From positions 1 to 64,000 of IMG/VR virus record IMGVR_UViG_3300007760_000743: a DNA stretch of 64,000 nt. The stretch is one strand, 5' to 3'. Origin of the DNA: a virus. The notes under the pieces are model-generated. The model worked only from the letters and a program-made list of their open reading frames with translations, was not told the DNA's origin and made no database searches. How positions within the stretch are numbered: position 1 is the stretch's first letter; each line of letters begins with the position of its first letter. The position numbers and the translations under genes are program-made. Shown here one piece after another: positions 1 through 8,905 of this stretch.

Positions 1-890
1 CATTTACACCGTCAGTATCACAAACAGGATTTGCTTCAATTAAAGCAGGTATTACTTTAAATTCAACTTTGGGTGCAGTATTTGAAGGAACAACAACTTC
101 AGCAACAGCACTTGACGTATCAAGTACATCAAATACTTCAGGTACAGTTATTGCAGGTGGAAACTTTTTAAGAGCAGATGCGGCAGATACAACAACAGGT
201 GCATTAACAATTGATACAGACACAGGATTAATAGTAGGTGACGCACAAGAATTAACAGTAACAGTTTCAAGCAATCATGTAACAGTTGCACAAACTTCAC
301 AAGATAAAAATTTAAGTTTTACAATTAATGATGGAGGAGTAACAAAGACTCCTTTAGCATTTACAGGTAGTACAGGTGCAGTAGCAATTACTGGTGATGT
401 AACAATCACAGGTAATTTAAATATTTCTGGAGAATATAATTCTACAACATCAAATGTATCAACTTATGATGATGCATTTATTAAAGTAAACACAGGTAAC
501 GCAGAAGCAGATGCAGGATTAATTGTTGAAACTGGTGATACCGATGACGCAAGATTATTTTATGATGTATCTGAAAATTATTTTGCCGCAGGACAAGGCG
601 CTTCATATTCACAAGTTATTAGATTAGCAGATGCAGTTGCAGATGGTAATGCTTCAAAAGAAAAAGTATTAAAAACATCAGCGGCCGGTAACGTTAAAGT
701 TACAACAGCAACATTGGCGGCAGTTACGGCTATTACATATACTGATACATCAAATTTAAATGTACCTACTATTGGTGCATGTGCGACTTTAAGTACAAAA
801 TGGGGCGGATCACTAAAAACTGTTTCAACTAGTGCACCAACTTCAGGTGATGGCTCAGACGGAGACTTTTGGTTTGTAAGGGAGGCATAA
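1..890 (+). CDS. Tail-fibre-like structural protein, 5' truncated by window edge
   Basis: The frame is open from base 3, so the start lies outside the window. The visible part is rich in Thr, Ser, Ala and Gly, lacks Cys, and has short beta-type repeats as in phage fibre shafts. It begins with an FTPS segment that recurs in the 3190-4839 protein, and it shares with it the order NDGG, TGxxGDxxITGN and SNVST, so the two are paralogous fibre proteins. The C-terminus ends in a G-D-G-x-D-G-D-F-W stretch. The next gene follows after four bases. A virion fibre role is inferred from composition and neighbours; the receptor is unknown. Confidence 0.75.
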   Translation, partial: FTPSVSQTGFASIKAGITLNSTLGAVFEGTTTSATALDVSSTSNTSGTVIAGGNFLRADAADTTTGALTIDTDTGLIVGDAQELTVTVSSNHVTVAQTSQDKNLSFTINDGGVTKTPLAFTGSTGAVAITGDVTITGNLNISGEYNSTTSNVSTYDDAFIKVNTGNAEADAGLIVETGDTDDARLFYDVSENYFAAGQGASYSQVIRLADAVADGNASKEKVLKTSAAGNVKVTTATLAAVTAITYTDTSNLNVPTIGACATLSTKWGGSLKTVSTSAPTSGDGSDGDFWFVREA

Positions 891-894
891 TCCC

Positions 895-2490
895 ATGGCA
901 ACGGTCATAAAAGAATTCAATTATTCAGGAACACTTCAAATAGCAGATGTACCAATAGGAGTTACTGCACTCACTCTTTATCTATGGGGAGGTGCTGGAG
1001 GTTCTGGCGGATCAGACGCAACAGGCCCAGGAGCAGACGCGGCCGCAGGACATTTTGTATCAAAAACAAGTTTAGATATGACAGCATATGATGGTGTTAA
1101 AAAAATGTGTGTCGCGGTAGGTGGCGGTGGAGCTGGTGGACAGTCAGGCCAAGAAGCTGAAGGTGGAAAAAATGGACAAAGTGTAACTGGCTATTCTGGA
1201 GGAGTAGGTGGAAGTTCAGGCTCAATCGGTGCTTCAGGTTCTGGAGGTGGCGGAGGTGGTGCCACAACAGTAACATTATTTGAAAGTGGACAATCAGTAA
1301 ACAATATTGAATTAGCTATTGCAGGCGGTGGTGCTGGTTCTGGAGGTGGTGGATCATATTCCAGAGGAGGTGCAGGTATTAATACAAATTCAGCAACAGG
1401 AAATTCTCCAGATTCATTAGGAGAAAATGGCGCAGACCACGCAGGAGATGGTGGCGGCGGTGGAGCTGGAGGCGGTGGAGCCGATGGTGGAAAAGGTGGA
1501 TCAGGGGCCTATGGTGACGCTGGAGGAAATTCAGGATATTCTGGATCAAATCTTGTACCAAGTGGAGGCTCAGAAGACAATGGTTCAGGTAAAGTACCAG
1601 GTGGAACAGGAAACGCATATTATTCATCAGGCATAGCAGAAGGCGGAGCAGAATCACAAGCAGGTGGAAACGGAAAAGCAGTTTTAATTTTTACTATACC
1701 TGCTGAAGGAAAACATAAAGTTTCAGGTACATGGAAAAATATGACAGCAATATACACTAAAGTATCAGGTGTATGGAAAAGATTACTTGGTGGATATACT
1801 AAAGTAAGTGGAGCGTGGAAAGCAATTTGGACTGTTGATATTTTATTCTCATCACTTGCCGCAGGATTTGGAAACAGTGATGGAGGTGTAACATCAGGAA
1901 CTCTAGGAACAGGAGGAGTTCCAACTGTCCATACAATTCCAATAAGTGCACCTAACCAACCAGGCGAAGGTAAACCATTCGTACCAAGACCAAGAGATAT
2001 AAATCCTCATATGGCAACTGGATTAGCAGGTAACAACTTTTCCAATGCAGGAAGAGATGATGGTTGTTTCTTAGAAGGTACACTTATTACAATGGAGGAT
2101 GGTAGTACTAAACCAATTGAAGAAATTAAATTAAAAGATAAAGTTGCTATAGGTGGTTTTGTATTTGCTACAGGTAAATTTTTAATTAATAATTTATATG
2201 ATTATAATGGTATTAAAGTAGCAGGTTCTCATATGGTAAAAGAAAATAATAAATGGGTTAGAGTTAGAGATAGTGAAATTGGTAAATCTTTAGGAACTGG
2301 TGATCATGTAGTTTACATTTTTGGCTGTGAAAATAGAAGAATACTAATAAACAAAATATTGTTCACAGATTATTTTGAAGTAAATGAAAAAATAGGTTTA
2401 CAAAAACTAGGGGAAAAATACTTTAACGAGTATAGAGAACATTCAGACGCATTAGACGAAGAAGTTGTTGATTTTATCAATAAAAAATAA
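895..2490 (+). CDS. Glycine-rich adhesin-like tail protein with C-terminal Hint (intein-like) domain
   Basis: This 531 aa protein begins at an ATG behind a strong purine-rich ribosome site (about 878-884). Residues about 30-265 are glycine-rich loops like those of T2-type gp38 receptor-binding adhesins. Residues about 270-310 hold three KVSGxWK repeats. From Cys391 the sequence changes to a Hint fold: Cys-Phe-Leu-Glu-Gly-Thr at the presumed cleavage point, an EDGSTKPIEEIK segment, and a GSH motif typical of a Hint histidine block. No C-terminal His-Asn/Cys junction follows, so self-cleavage is more likely than splicing. Base use also shifts: the Gly-rich part is GC-richer than the Hint part, which suggests domain acquisition. 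Adhesin function and cleavage are inferences. Confidence 0.7.
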   Translation: MATVIKEFNYSGTLQIADVPIGVTALTLYLWGGAGGSGGSDATGPGADAAAGHFVSKTSLDMTAYDGVKKMCVAVGGGGAGGQSGQEAEGGKNGQSVTGYSGGVGGSSGSIGASGSGGGGGGATTVTLFESGQSVNNIELAIAGGGAGSGGGGSYSRGGAGINTNSATGNSPDSLGENGADHAGDGGGGGAGGGGADGGKGGSGAYGDAGGNSGYSGSNLVPSGGSEDNGSGKVPGGTGNAYYSSGIAEGGAESQAGGNGKAVLIFTIPAEGKHKVSGTWKNMTAIYTKVSGVWKRLLGGYTKVSGAWKAIWTVDILFSSLAAGFGNSDGGVTSGTLGTGGVPTVHTIPISAPNQPGEGKPFVPRPRDINPHMATGLAGNNFSNAGRDDGCFLEGTLITMEDGSTKPIEEIKLKDKVAIGGFVFATGKFLINNLYDYNGIKVAGSHMVKENNKWVRVRDSEIGKSLGTGDHVVYIFGCENRRILINKILFTDYFEVNEKIGLQKLGEKYFNEYREHSDALDEEVVDFINKK

Positions 2491-2504
2491 TAAAATAGTT
2501 TATA

Positions 2505-2972
2505 ATGAAATATAGAAAATGGATTTTGGACAAGGATTATTCAATTCTGGTAAAATGGTGGAATGAGTGGAAGTTTGGAACAGTTCCAAAAGAATGTCTT
2601 CCACCAGATGGAATTATAGTTGAAATAGACGGCAAGCCTATATGTGCAGGTGGATTATATATAGGAGTAGGAACACAGTTTGCTTTTATGGAATGGATTG
2701 TAGCAGATAAAAGTACAAATAAGAGAGATGTACATAAAGCCTTAAAAATGTGCATTGATGCTATAATAGAACTTGCAAAATCTAAAGGAATGAAACTAGT
2801 TTATACCGCAACTAAAGAAAGAGAGTTGCATAAAAGATATGTTAAATTCCACAATATGATACTTACAGAAACCAATGTTAAGACGTTTTTACGTGATTTA
2901 GATGGTAATTATTCTAAAGATTTACACTGGATTTCAGATGATGAGCAATTCAAGAAGCAACGTAAAGACTAA
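2505..2972 (+). CDS. Probable GNAT-type acetyltransferase or structural relative
   Basis: 155 aa. A central beta-rich part (GIIVEIDGKPICAGGLY, then FAFMEWIVAD) is followed by an amphipathic helix (residues about 75-95) and a YTATKERELHKRY segment. This matches the strand/helix order of GNAT acetyltransferases, but the acyl-CoA loop (Q/RxxGxG/A) is not clear. It lies between fibre genes, so it could modify a tail component; that is inference. It has no good ribosome site and lies 14 bases after the Hint-containing gene, so coupled translation is likely. Confidence 0.5.
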   Translation: MKYRKWILDKDYSILVKWWNEWKFGTVPKECLPPDGIIVEIDGKPICAGGLYIGVGTQFAFMEWIVADKSTNKRDVHKALKMCIDAIIELAKSKGMKLVYTATKERELHKRYVKFHNMILTETNVKTFLRDLDGNYSKDLHWISDDEQFKKQRKD

Positions 2973-2978
2973 TAAATA
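2971..2978 (+). promoter_or_regulatory. Candidate T4-type late promoter AATAAATA
   Basis: AATAAATA matches the T4-like late promoter pattern (T4 TATAAATA; NATAAATA in marine relatives). It lies 20 nt before the ATG of the small gene at 2999 with an AAGGAGA ribosome site between, the classical leadered arrangement. It overlaps the 3' end of the preceding gene. Confidence 0.5.
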
Positions 2979-2998
2979 ACCATAAGGAGAACATTTAA

Positions 2999-3178
2999 AT
3001 GGCAACAAAACAGGAAGTAGCAGATTTTATTAATACAATTGATACAAAAGATATTTGGGATGATCATGAACAGGCATATGTTCAAGGAAAACTGGATCCA
3101 TATTTTGCAAATATTTTGATTAAATTAGTTGGTGATGTAAGTTGGTTGATTGAAGTTAGAGATAACGCATCTAACTAA
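2999..3178 (+). CDS. Small hypothetical protein (59 aa) between tail genes
   Basis: The ATG is preceded by a clear AAGGAGA ribosome site (2984-2990) and a late-promoter-like AATAAATA. The product is acidic, begins MATKQEVADF and ends EVRDNASN. It contains three Trp and no Cys or membrane segment. The spacing, ribosome site and codon use are those of a real gene. The location suggests a small virion or tail-assembly protein; no family was recognised. Confidence 0.7.
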   Translation: MATKQEVADFINTIDTKDIWDDHEQAYVQGKLDPYFANILIKLVGDVSWLIEVRDNASN

Positions 3179-3189
3179 TATATATATAT

Positions 3190-4839
3190 ATGGCGTATAA
3201 GATTAACAATACATTCGGGACCTTATTGGTCACTTTAGCAGATGGTACAATTGATACCGCTACTACGGATCTTACACTCATAGGAAAAGGGTATGCAGGA
3301 TTTGGTGAGAAGTTAAACGAAAATCTTGTAAAACTTTTAGAAAACTTTAATAATACATCAGCTCCTTCAAACAAAATTACAGGTCAACTTTGGTATGACC
3401 AAACAAATAAACAAATTAATGTTTATACAGGTTCAAAATGGAAACCAGTAGGGTCATCAACAAACTCAACAACGTCACCAACCAATGCAGTACAAGGTGA
3501 TATGTGGTTTGATACAACAAATTCACAATTATATGTTCATTCAGGATCTGCTTGGGTACTTGTTGGTCCAACTTCGACTGCTGGATCAGGCGTAACAAAT
3601 GTTGTACCAGAAACAGTACAAGACAACACAGGCGTTAATAGATCAATTTTAAAATTAGTTGCAAACGATGCCGTAATTGCAGTTGCTTCTAATTTAGCAT
3701 TTACACCGTCAAGTTCAGAAACAAATGCAGTGGCATTAGCGGCCGCAGGTTTCTCAACAGTTGCACAAGGTTTACAATTATCATCAACAGTTTCATCAGC
3801 AAAATTTAGAGGAACTTCCACAGACTCAGATGCATTAGGTGGAGTTGCGGCGGCAAACTATCTTAGATCAAACGCAAATGATACATCAACAGGTACATTA
3901 GGATTGCTAGTTGATGGAGCCGCATTAACTTTAGGTGCAGGTTCAGATGTAACTTTCACAATGTCAAGTGATAATTTAACCATTGCAAACACAACATCAA
4001 ACAAAGATATTATTTTTACAGTAAATGACGGTGGTGCAACAACTACATTAATGACTTTAGATGGTGATACAGGAAGATTAGAACTGCCATCAGTAGGTGA
4101 TTTAAGAGTTAAAGGAAATTTAATAGTTGATGGAGACTCAATTACATCTAATGTATCAACATTAACAGTTGAAGACAATATTATAGAATTAAACAGAAAC
4201 ATATCTTCAAACGCAGGTATGCCAAGTTATACAGGATTAAAAGTAAACAGAGGAGAAACATCTTCTGCTACTGAACAAGACTTATTTTGGGTTTGGGATG
4301 AAACTTTTGCAGATGATGGTACAACAATTTATGGAAATGCAGGCGGAGCCTGGACAGCATTTAAATCAGGTGGCGGAGATGACGAATTATCAGCCGCAAC
4401 TTTAGTAGATATACGAGCCAATGTAGTACACGCAACATCAACAGCGGCACAATACGCTGATTTGGCCGAGCGTTATGCTTCAGATATGCCATTAGAAGCA
4501 GGTGACGTTGTAATGTTAGGTGGTTCAGAAGAAATTACAAAATGTAATAAAGAATTATGCAACAATGTTTTTGGTGTAGTAAGTGATAGTCCAGCATTTT
4601 TGATGAATGCTCAAGCAGGAAACAACCAATCACACCCAATGATAGCATTAAAAGGACGAGTATTTGTTAAATTACAAGGTACAGGACAAGCAGGGGATCG
4701 TATAGTATCAGCAGGCAATGGTTTAGCTAAAGTAGCTAATTTAGATGAGTGTACCACGTTTAATGTACTAGGAAGACTGTTGAAGGCTAAATACAACGAA
4801 GAAACAACATTAACAGAATGTGTGATAGGAGTTAAATAG
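3190..4839 (+). CDS. Large modular tail-fibre protein with C-terminal autoprotease-like domain
   Basis: 549 aa. The N-terminal 60 residues resemble the attachment domains of marine T4-like fibres (GFGEKLNENLVKLLENF, then GQLWYDQTNKQINVYTG). This is followed by two related modules (WFDTTNSQLYVHSG) and a Ser/Thr/Ala shaft. The C-terminal ~140 residues (from YADLAERYASDMPLEAGDVV to the end) resemble the chaperone/autoprotease (peptidase G2-like) ends of fibre proteins; that part is a recollection of family features, not verified. It is a paralog of the protein at 1-890. The ATG sits directly after a run of TA repeats, with no ribosome site. Confidence 0.75.
   Translation: MAYKINNTFGTLLVTLADGTIDTATTDLTLIGKGYAGFGEKLNENLVKLLENFNNTSAPSNKITGQLWYDQTNKQINVYTGSKWKPVGSSTNSTTSPTNAVQGDMWFDTTNSQLYVHSGSAWVLVGPTSTAGSGVTNVVPETVQDNTGVNRSILKLVANDAVIAVASNLAFTPSSSETNAVALAAAGFSTVAQGLQLSSTVSSAKFRGTSTDSDALGGVAAANYLRSNANDTSTGTLGLLVDGAALTLGAGSDVTFTMSSDNLTIANTTSNKDIIFTVNDGGATTTLMTLDGDTGRLELPSVGDLRVKGNLIVDGDSITSNVSTLTVEDNIIELNRNISSNAGMPSYTGLKVNRGETSSATEQDLFWVWDETFADDGTTIYGNAGGAWTAFKSGGGDDELSAATLVDIRANVVHATSTAAQYADLAERYASDMPLEAGDVVMLGGSEEITKCNKELCNNVFGVVSDSPAFLMNAQAGNNQSHPMIALKGRVFVKLQGTGQAGDRIVSAGNGLAKVANLDECTTFNVLGRLLKAKYNEETTLTECVIGVK
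4831..4838 (+). promoter_or_regulatory. Candidate late-type promoter GTTAAATA, 5 nt before ATG
   Basis: GTTAAATA overlaps the stop codon of the fibre gene and leaves five bases to the ATG at 4844. This is the same spacing seen for other NNTAAATA sites in the window. The base before TAAATA deviates from the T4 consensus, so this is one of the weaker examples. Confidence 0.35.
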
Positions 4840-4843
4840 CAAT

Positions 4844-5812
4844 ATGGGATATGTAGTAGGCGAAAAAATTTTAGATGACGAGTATAATACTTTTGTAAAT
4901 TCATCAAGTTCACCATACGGATACAACCACTTCGCAGGAACTGGTGCGTTAAATTATGGATTAGGACAAACAGCAATAGCAACTAACGTAGCAGGTGATA
5001 CAATTACAGCGGCAGAATGGAATTCCTTGTTTACAGGTATGGATAATATTGCAAATCATACAAATGACACATTAACTTCAACAGCGGCAAGATCAGCAGG
5101 TGACACTATTGCAATTAAATCAGCATTAGTGGCAGACTTGGCATCTTTAGCGGCTGAAGTTGCAGGCGGATCTACGTCAGCAACAGCAATATCAGAAAGT
5201 GCAGAATTAGAAAGTGCGGCGGCATCAGGAAGATGGAATACTTCGCACGTAGTAGAACATTCAATAACATTTGCTAATAACAATCAATTAAGATGGTTTT
5301 TTAACGCAGGTGGAACTATGAGATTGAAAATGACTAGAACTGGTAACGGTGGTAGTTCAGCAACTTCAAAAGATAGTTCAGTTGACGAAATGATTACAGC
5401 AATAGGTAACTTTGATCTTAAATCACAAACATCAACTAGATCAGGTTCAGGTGAAACTGTAACAACTAACGGATTATCAAATGGTCTTTATGACTTAGGT
5501 ACTGGTTATACAGTATTATTAAAACTTACACAATCTTCAGGAACATATACATCAATGTATGTTCAAATTTCGGCAAAATTAGATGCCGCAGTAGCTTCAG
5601 CAGTAACGGTAACAATGAAGTGGGAAACTTTTGATCCAGATACCGGTGACGGAACATTTACTGATGGTAATACATCAGGTGTTGATCAATATGCAAACTA
5701 TATTGGTGTAACAGACGTTGCATTACATACAGTGAATCCAACAACTGCACAAGGGTTGGCTTCAGTTGGTGCTATTTCATCTGACGCAACAGTATCTAAT
5801 ACTACATCATAA
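4844..5812 (+). CDS. Virion structural protein (tail/fibre-associated), 322 aa
   Basis: The N-terminus MGYVVGEKILDDEYN is followed by a module containing GALNYGLGQTAI and AAEWNSLFTGMDNIANH, a layout I associate with structural proteins beside fibre genes in marine T4-like phages. The rest is Ser/Thr/Gly-rich beta sequence (RWFFNAGGTMRLKMTRTG and similar) without Cys. It is the last gene of the structural block; a fresh promoter follows. Receptor or baseplate-proximal function is inferred from position. Confidence 0.65.
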   Translation: MGYVVGEKILDDEYNTFVNSSSSPYGYNHFAGTGALNYGLGQTAIATNVAGDTITAAEWNSLFTGMDNIANHTNDTLTSTAARSAGDTIAIKSALVADLASLAAEVAGGSTSATAISESAELESAAASGRWNTSHVVEHSITFANNNQLRWFFNAGGTMRLKMTRTGNGGSSATSKDSSVDEMITAIGNFDLKSQTSTRSGSGETVTTNGLSNGLYDLGTGYTVLLKLTQSSGTYTSMYVQISAKLDAAVASAVTVTMKWETFDPDTGDGTFTDGNTSGVDQYANYIGVTDVALHTVNPTTAQGLASVGAISSDATVSNTTS

Positions 5813-5831
5813 TAAAAAACATTTTACCACA

Positions 5832-5860
5832 TTGACACAGTCCATAATTAACTGTATAAT
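5832..5860 (+). promoter_or_regulatory. Consensus sigma70-type promoter: TTGACA, 17 bp, TATAAT
   Basis: The -35 TTGACA is at 5832-5837 and the -10 TATAAT at 5855-5860, with a 17 bp spacer; both hexamers match the bacterial consensus exactly. Only six bases separate the -10 box from the ATG at 5867, so transcription would start at or next to the start codon. It separates the structural block from the accessory operon. Confidence 0.85.
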
Positions 5861-5866
5861 ACAGTT

Positions 5867-6187
5867 ATGGATATTGGCACTCTCAAAAACTATTCTGATC
5901 TAGCACACGATCTAAACCAAATTAAAAAGAATGCTCTGGAAAAGTTAAAATCCAGACAGATTATAGCATACAATGGTAGATTATTTCGTGCAGACGCTGA
6001 TACCATAAATGTAGTTCAAACATTTAAAGCACACTCTAAGGAGTTTTATATGTTAGATACTAATGATAATCCGTGTCACATAATAGATCCAGATGAATTT
6101 TTGAGAATATTGATTGAAAGAAATCAAGAAACATTAAATTCATACCATCAACTACACGAGGATCTAAAGAATAAAAGGTTAAAATGA
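5867..6187 (+). CDS. Hypothetical protein, first gene of accessory operon
   Basis: 106 aa, mostly helical and charged at both ends, with a central beta-like part (IIAYNGRLFRAD, then FYMLDTNDNPCHII). The only Cys is in the NPCHII stretch. There is no ribosome site because the promoter abuts the ATG, implying leaderless translation. It overlaps the next gene by 4 bp (ATGA). The position after fibre genes fits a fibre-assembly or regulatory role, but no family was recognised. Confidence 0.65.
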   Translation: MDIGTLKNYSDLAHDLNQIKKNALEKLKSRQIIAYNGRLFRADADTINVVQTFKAHSKEFYMLDTNDNPCHIIDPDEFLRILIERNQETLNSYHQLHEDLKNKRLK

Positions 6188-6948
6188 CAACAGGTGTATT
6201 AATGTATTGTTTCAATACGCCTGAAGTTAACTACCACTTGTTAGCTGAACGTTGTGTAGCACAAATACGAAAATATCTAAAATTAGAAATTACTATTGTT
6301 ACTAATTTTGAAACTTACAAAAAGTTTAAACCTTTAGGTATGATTAATTACAAGATTGTTGATAATAAAGTAGGCAATAGAAGAAGTTATAGAGGTCAAA
6401 GTATTGCTTGGCATAATTTAGAAAGAAGTTTAGCATACAAACACTCACCTTATGATACTACAATTCTTATGGATTGTGATTACTTTGTTTTTACTAATAA
6501 TCTATTAACGTATGCAAATACAAAGTATGATTTTTTATTACACAATAACGTATATGATTTAACAGGTGAAAATATGATTGAAGGTAAAAATGAATCAACA
6601 GTACCAATAGTTTGGGCAACGGTTACTATTTTTCGTAAATCAGTATTTGCAGAACAAGTTTTTAATTTAATTCAACACATACAACAATACTATGCTCATT
6701 ATAGAAATTTGTATCGTATAAAATATAAAAATTATAGAAATGATTTTGCTTTTGCAATAGCATTACATCAGTTAAATGGATTTAATTCTCATAAAAATTT
6801 TATTCCAACACCAATGGCTATGATATCACATGAAGTAGATGTATTAGATATGTCGGATAAAACAATAACATTCAAGTACAATAATAAAGTTAATATGGTT
6901 GAAGAACAAGATGTTCATGTTATGGATAAGGAGTTTGTAAATGGATAG
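6184..6948 (+). CDS. Glycosyltransferase-like protein (GT-A type)
   Basis: 254 aa. An N-terminal Rossmann-like strand (GVLMYCFNTPEVNY) and a later ILMDCDYFVF segment give a DxD motif at about residues 97-99, the nucleotide-sugar/metal site of GT-A enzymes. A WATVTIFRKS stretch corresponds to the acceptor-side part of such folds. It overlaps the next gene, a distant paralog, by 8 bp. The acceptor is unknown; nearby fibre, radical SAM and carbamoyltransferase genes suggest glycan or virion-protein modification. No signal peptide, so cytoplasmic. Confidence 0.6.
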   Translation: MTTGVLMYCFNTPEVNYHLLAERCVAQIRKYLKLEITIVTNFETYKKFKPLGMINYKIVDNKVGNRRSYRGQSIAWHNLERSLAYKHSPYDTTILMDCDYFVFTNNLLTYANTKYDFLLHNNVYDLTGENMIEGKNESTVPIVWATVTIFRKSVFAEQVFNLIQHIQQYYAHYRNLYRIKYKNYRNDFAFAIALHQLNGFNSHKNFIPTPMAMISHEVDVLDMSDKTITFKYNNKVNMVEEQDVHVMDKEFVNG

Positions 6949-7741
6949 AGGATATGTTTGGTTTGCATTGAATAACTCCACAACTGATTATATAGAGTTA
7001 AGTAAACGTCTTGCAAAGTCAATTAAAAAGCATAATAGGCAAAATAAAGTATGTATTATAACTGATAAACTAGTTGATCATGAAGAATTTGATCATGTAG
7101 TTGTATTAGAACAAGATTATAGCAAAGATCAGGAATGGAAGTTAAACAACGAATGGCAAGTTTTTAATTTAACACCTTTTAAGCACACAATTAAATTAGA
7201 AGCTGATATGTTGTTTACAAGTAACACAGATTGGTGGTGGAATTATTTGCATCAACATAATATGGTTTTTTCTTATCATGTAAGATGTTATAGAGACACA
7301 ATTATTGAACATACACCTTATAGAAAATTATTTGTTACAAATAATTTGCCAGATGTATATAACGGATTAACTTATTTTAGAAAAAGTAGACAAGCACAAA
7401 CATTTTATAATTTATGTAAAGGCATTATGTTAAATTGGCCTGTTGTACGGAATAAATTTTTAATAAATTGTCATGATGAGCAATCATCAACAGATGTTGT
7501 ATATGCTCTTGCACTTAAAATACAAGATCCATTAAATGAATTACGTATAAAATATGATTGGTTTAATTTTATGCATAATAAAAATGCAATAAATGGATTA
7601 ACCCAAGCATTTATTAACGATCAATATCTATATCCAATGCAAATAGATGAAAAAGTTTATGTAGGTGGATATAAGCAATCAAGAATATTTCATTATTATA
7701 ACAAATCATTACCAGAGGAATTAAATGCCAGGATTTTTTGA
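6941..7741 (+). CDS. Glycosyltransferase-like protein, paralog of upstream gene
   Basis: 266 aa. The N-terminus (GYVWFALNNSTTDYIEL, then KVCIITDKL) and the KLEADMLF segment align in order with the 6184-6948 protein; EADM takes the place of its DCD motif, so catalysis is less certain. A later NCHDEQSSTDVVYAL segment could carry acidic catalytic residues. It overlaps the next gene by 17 bp. I call it GT-A-like from the fold pattern; donor and acceptor are unknown. Confidence 0.55.
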   Translation: MDRGYVWFALNNSTTDYIELSKRLAKSIKKHNRQNKVCIITDKLVDHEEFDHVVVLEQDYSKDQEWKLNNEWQVFNLTPFKHTIKLEADMLFTSNTDWWWNYLHQHNMVFSYHVRCYRDTIIEHTPYRKLFVTNNLPDVYNGLTYFRKSRQAQTFYNLCKGIMLNWPVVRNKFLINCHDEQSSTDVVYALALKIQDPLNELRIKYDWFNFMHNKNAINGLTQAFINDQYLYPMQIDEKVYVGGYKQSRIFHYYNKSLPEELNARIF

Positions 7742-8021
7742 AGCATTAGAAAATTTTAAGCCAAAAGAAAGACAACCTCACGTGGTTACTATCGAAGGTC
7801 AAAGTATAGTTGTAACATTAGAACGTTATTTAGAAATAACAAGAGCAGGTGAGGAAAATTATACGTGGAAAAAAGGAGAAGTTGTAAGAAAAAAACGTAT
7901 ACCTGTAGAACAGCGACAACCATTAATGCATAAGGCAGATAACGGAGTTAAATTTTATAAAAAAAATCCTTTTTGGGTTAAAAATATTGGTAAGGAAGGG
8001 TATGTATGGCGGATAGAGTAA
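7725..8021 (+). CDS. Hypothetical protein, 98 aa, basic
   Basis: No family recognised. The product is basic and Lys-rich, without Cys or membrane segments; a central VTIEGQSIVVTLERYLEI suggests a small beta-plus-helix fold. The ATG at 7725 lies inside the end of the preceding gene with an AGAGGA ribosome site just before it. Its own end overlaps the next gene by 16 bp, so it is embedded in a translationally coupled chain. Confidence 0.6.
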   Translation: MPGFFEALENFKPKERQPHVVTIEGQSIVVTLERYLEITRAGEENYTWKKGEVVRKKRIPVEQRQPLMHKADNGVKFYKKNPFWVKNIGKEGYVWRIE

Positions 8022-8905
8022 GAGTCTCGGATTTAGACTTTGTTTTTATAAGTTATGCTGAACCAAACAAAGAAGAGAATTGGGCAGACTTGTTAAGCAA
8101 AGTGCCGTGGGCAAAGCGTGTTGACGGAGTTAAAGGATTTGATTCAGCACACAAAGCCGCGGCAGAAAAAGCAGAAACAGATTTTTTTATTTCAGTTGAT
8201 GGAGACAATATTATAGATGAGAGTTTTTTATTACAAACTTTAGATTGGTCTAAAACAGATCCAAAAGCCGTACATCGTTGGCGAGCAAGAAATAATGTTA
8301 ATAATTTAGTATATGGCAATGGTGGTTTGGTAGGATGGCCACGTGAAACTTGTTTGCAAATGAAAACACACGAAAACGCAAAAGATGAAAAAGCAGAAAT
8401 AGATTTTTGTTGGACAGTACCTCATGAAAATTTACATAATTGTTATTCAACTACTGTTATTAATGCAACACCACAACAGGCTTGGATAGCAGGTTATAGA
8501 GAAGGTGTTAAGATGAGTTTAAATCAAGGTAAACATATACCACCACAAAATTTTATGCGTGTTATACAAGGTAGCAATCTTAGAATACTAACCACGTGGA
8601 TGACTGTAGGTGCAGATGTTGAGTATGGCAAGTATGCTATGTTAGGAGCAAGAATGGGTTGTTATTCAACTACTGTGGATTCAACCGAATTTATACAAAT
8701 TAGAGAGTTAGATAAAATGGCAGATTTATTTGCAAATGGTATAGTTGAAGATAAAGTAGATGAAGATTTAGAAGTATATGGCAATAGTCTTAAGCAAAGA
8801 ATAGATATACCTTGTGAAAATTTTGATGAAGACCAAAGCAATTTTTTTAAATTTGTAATGCCACGCCCATTCAACACAGGAGTACAAGACCGTGAGTACA
8901 AGTAA
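8006..8905 (+). CDS. Glycosyltransferase-like protein (GT-A)
   Basis: 299 aa. DFVFISYAEPN at the start, then an alternating helix segment (AHKAAAEKAETDFFISVDGDN) with a DGDN metal/nucleotide motif near residues 71-74, and a later YGNGGLVGWP loop. The same series (VFISYDEP, AxxxAAA, YGWGG) occurs in the second half of the 18598-19914 protein, so these are homologs. Many marine phage GT-like proteins share this pattern. It overlaps the first radical SAM gene by 14 bp, which ties it to that operon. Confidence 0.6.
   Translation: MADRVRVSDLDFVFISYAEPNKEENWADLLSKVPWAKRVDGVKGFDSAHKAAAEKAETDFFISVDGDNIIDESFLLQTLDWSKTDPKAVHRWRARNNVNNLVYGNGGLVGWPRETCLQMKTHENAKDEKAEIDFCWTVPHENLHNCYSTTVINATPQQAWIAGYREGVKMSLNQGKHIPPQNFMRVIQGSNLRILTTWMTVGADVEYGKYAMLGARMGCYSTTVDSTEFIQIRELDKMADLFANGIVEDKVDEDLEVYGNSLKQRIDIPCENFDEDQSNFFKFVMPRPFNTGVQDREYK

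Noticed and set aside
1379-1657. Open frames on both strands inside the glycine-rich gene
   Set aside because: They arise from the GGN-rich repeats of the real gene and have no start signals or plausible proteins (Leu/His-rich).
2505-2972. Calling the 155-aa protein a definite acetyltransferase
   Set aside because: Fold order fits GNAT but the acyl-CoA loop is not clear, so it stays tentative.
3178-3191. TA-dinucleotide run before the 3190 ATG
   Set aside because: Looks promoter-like but no -35 or late box with proper spacing; kept as plain AT-rich sequence.
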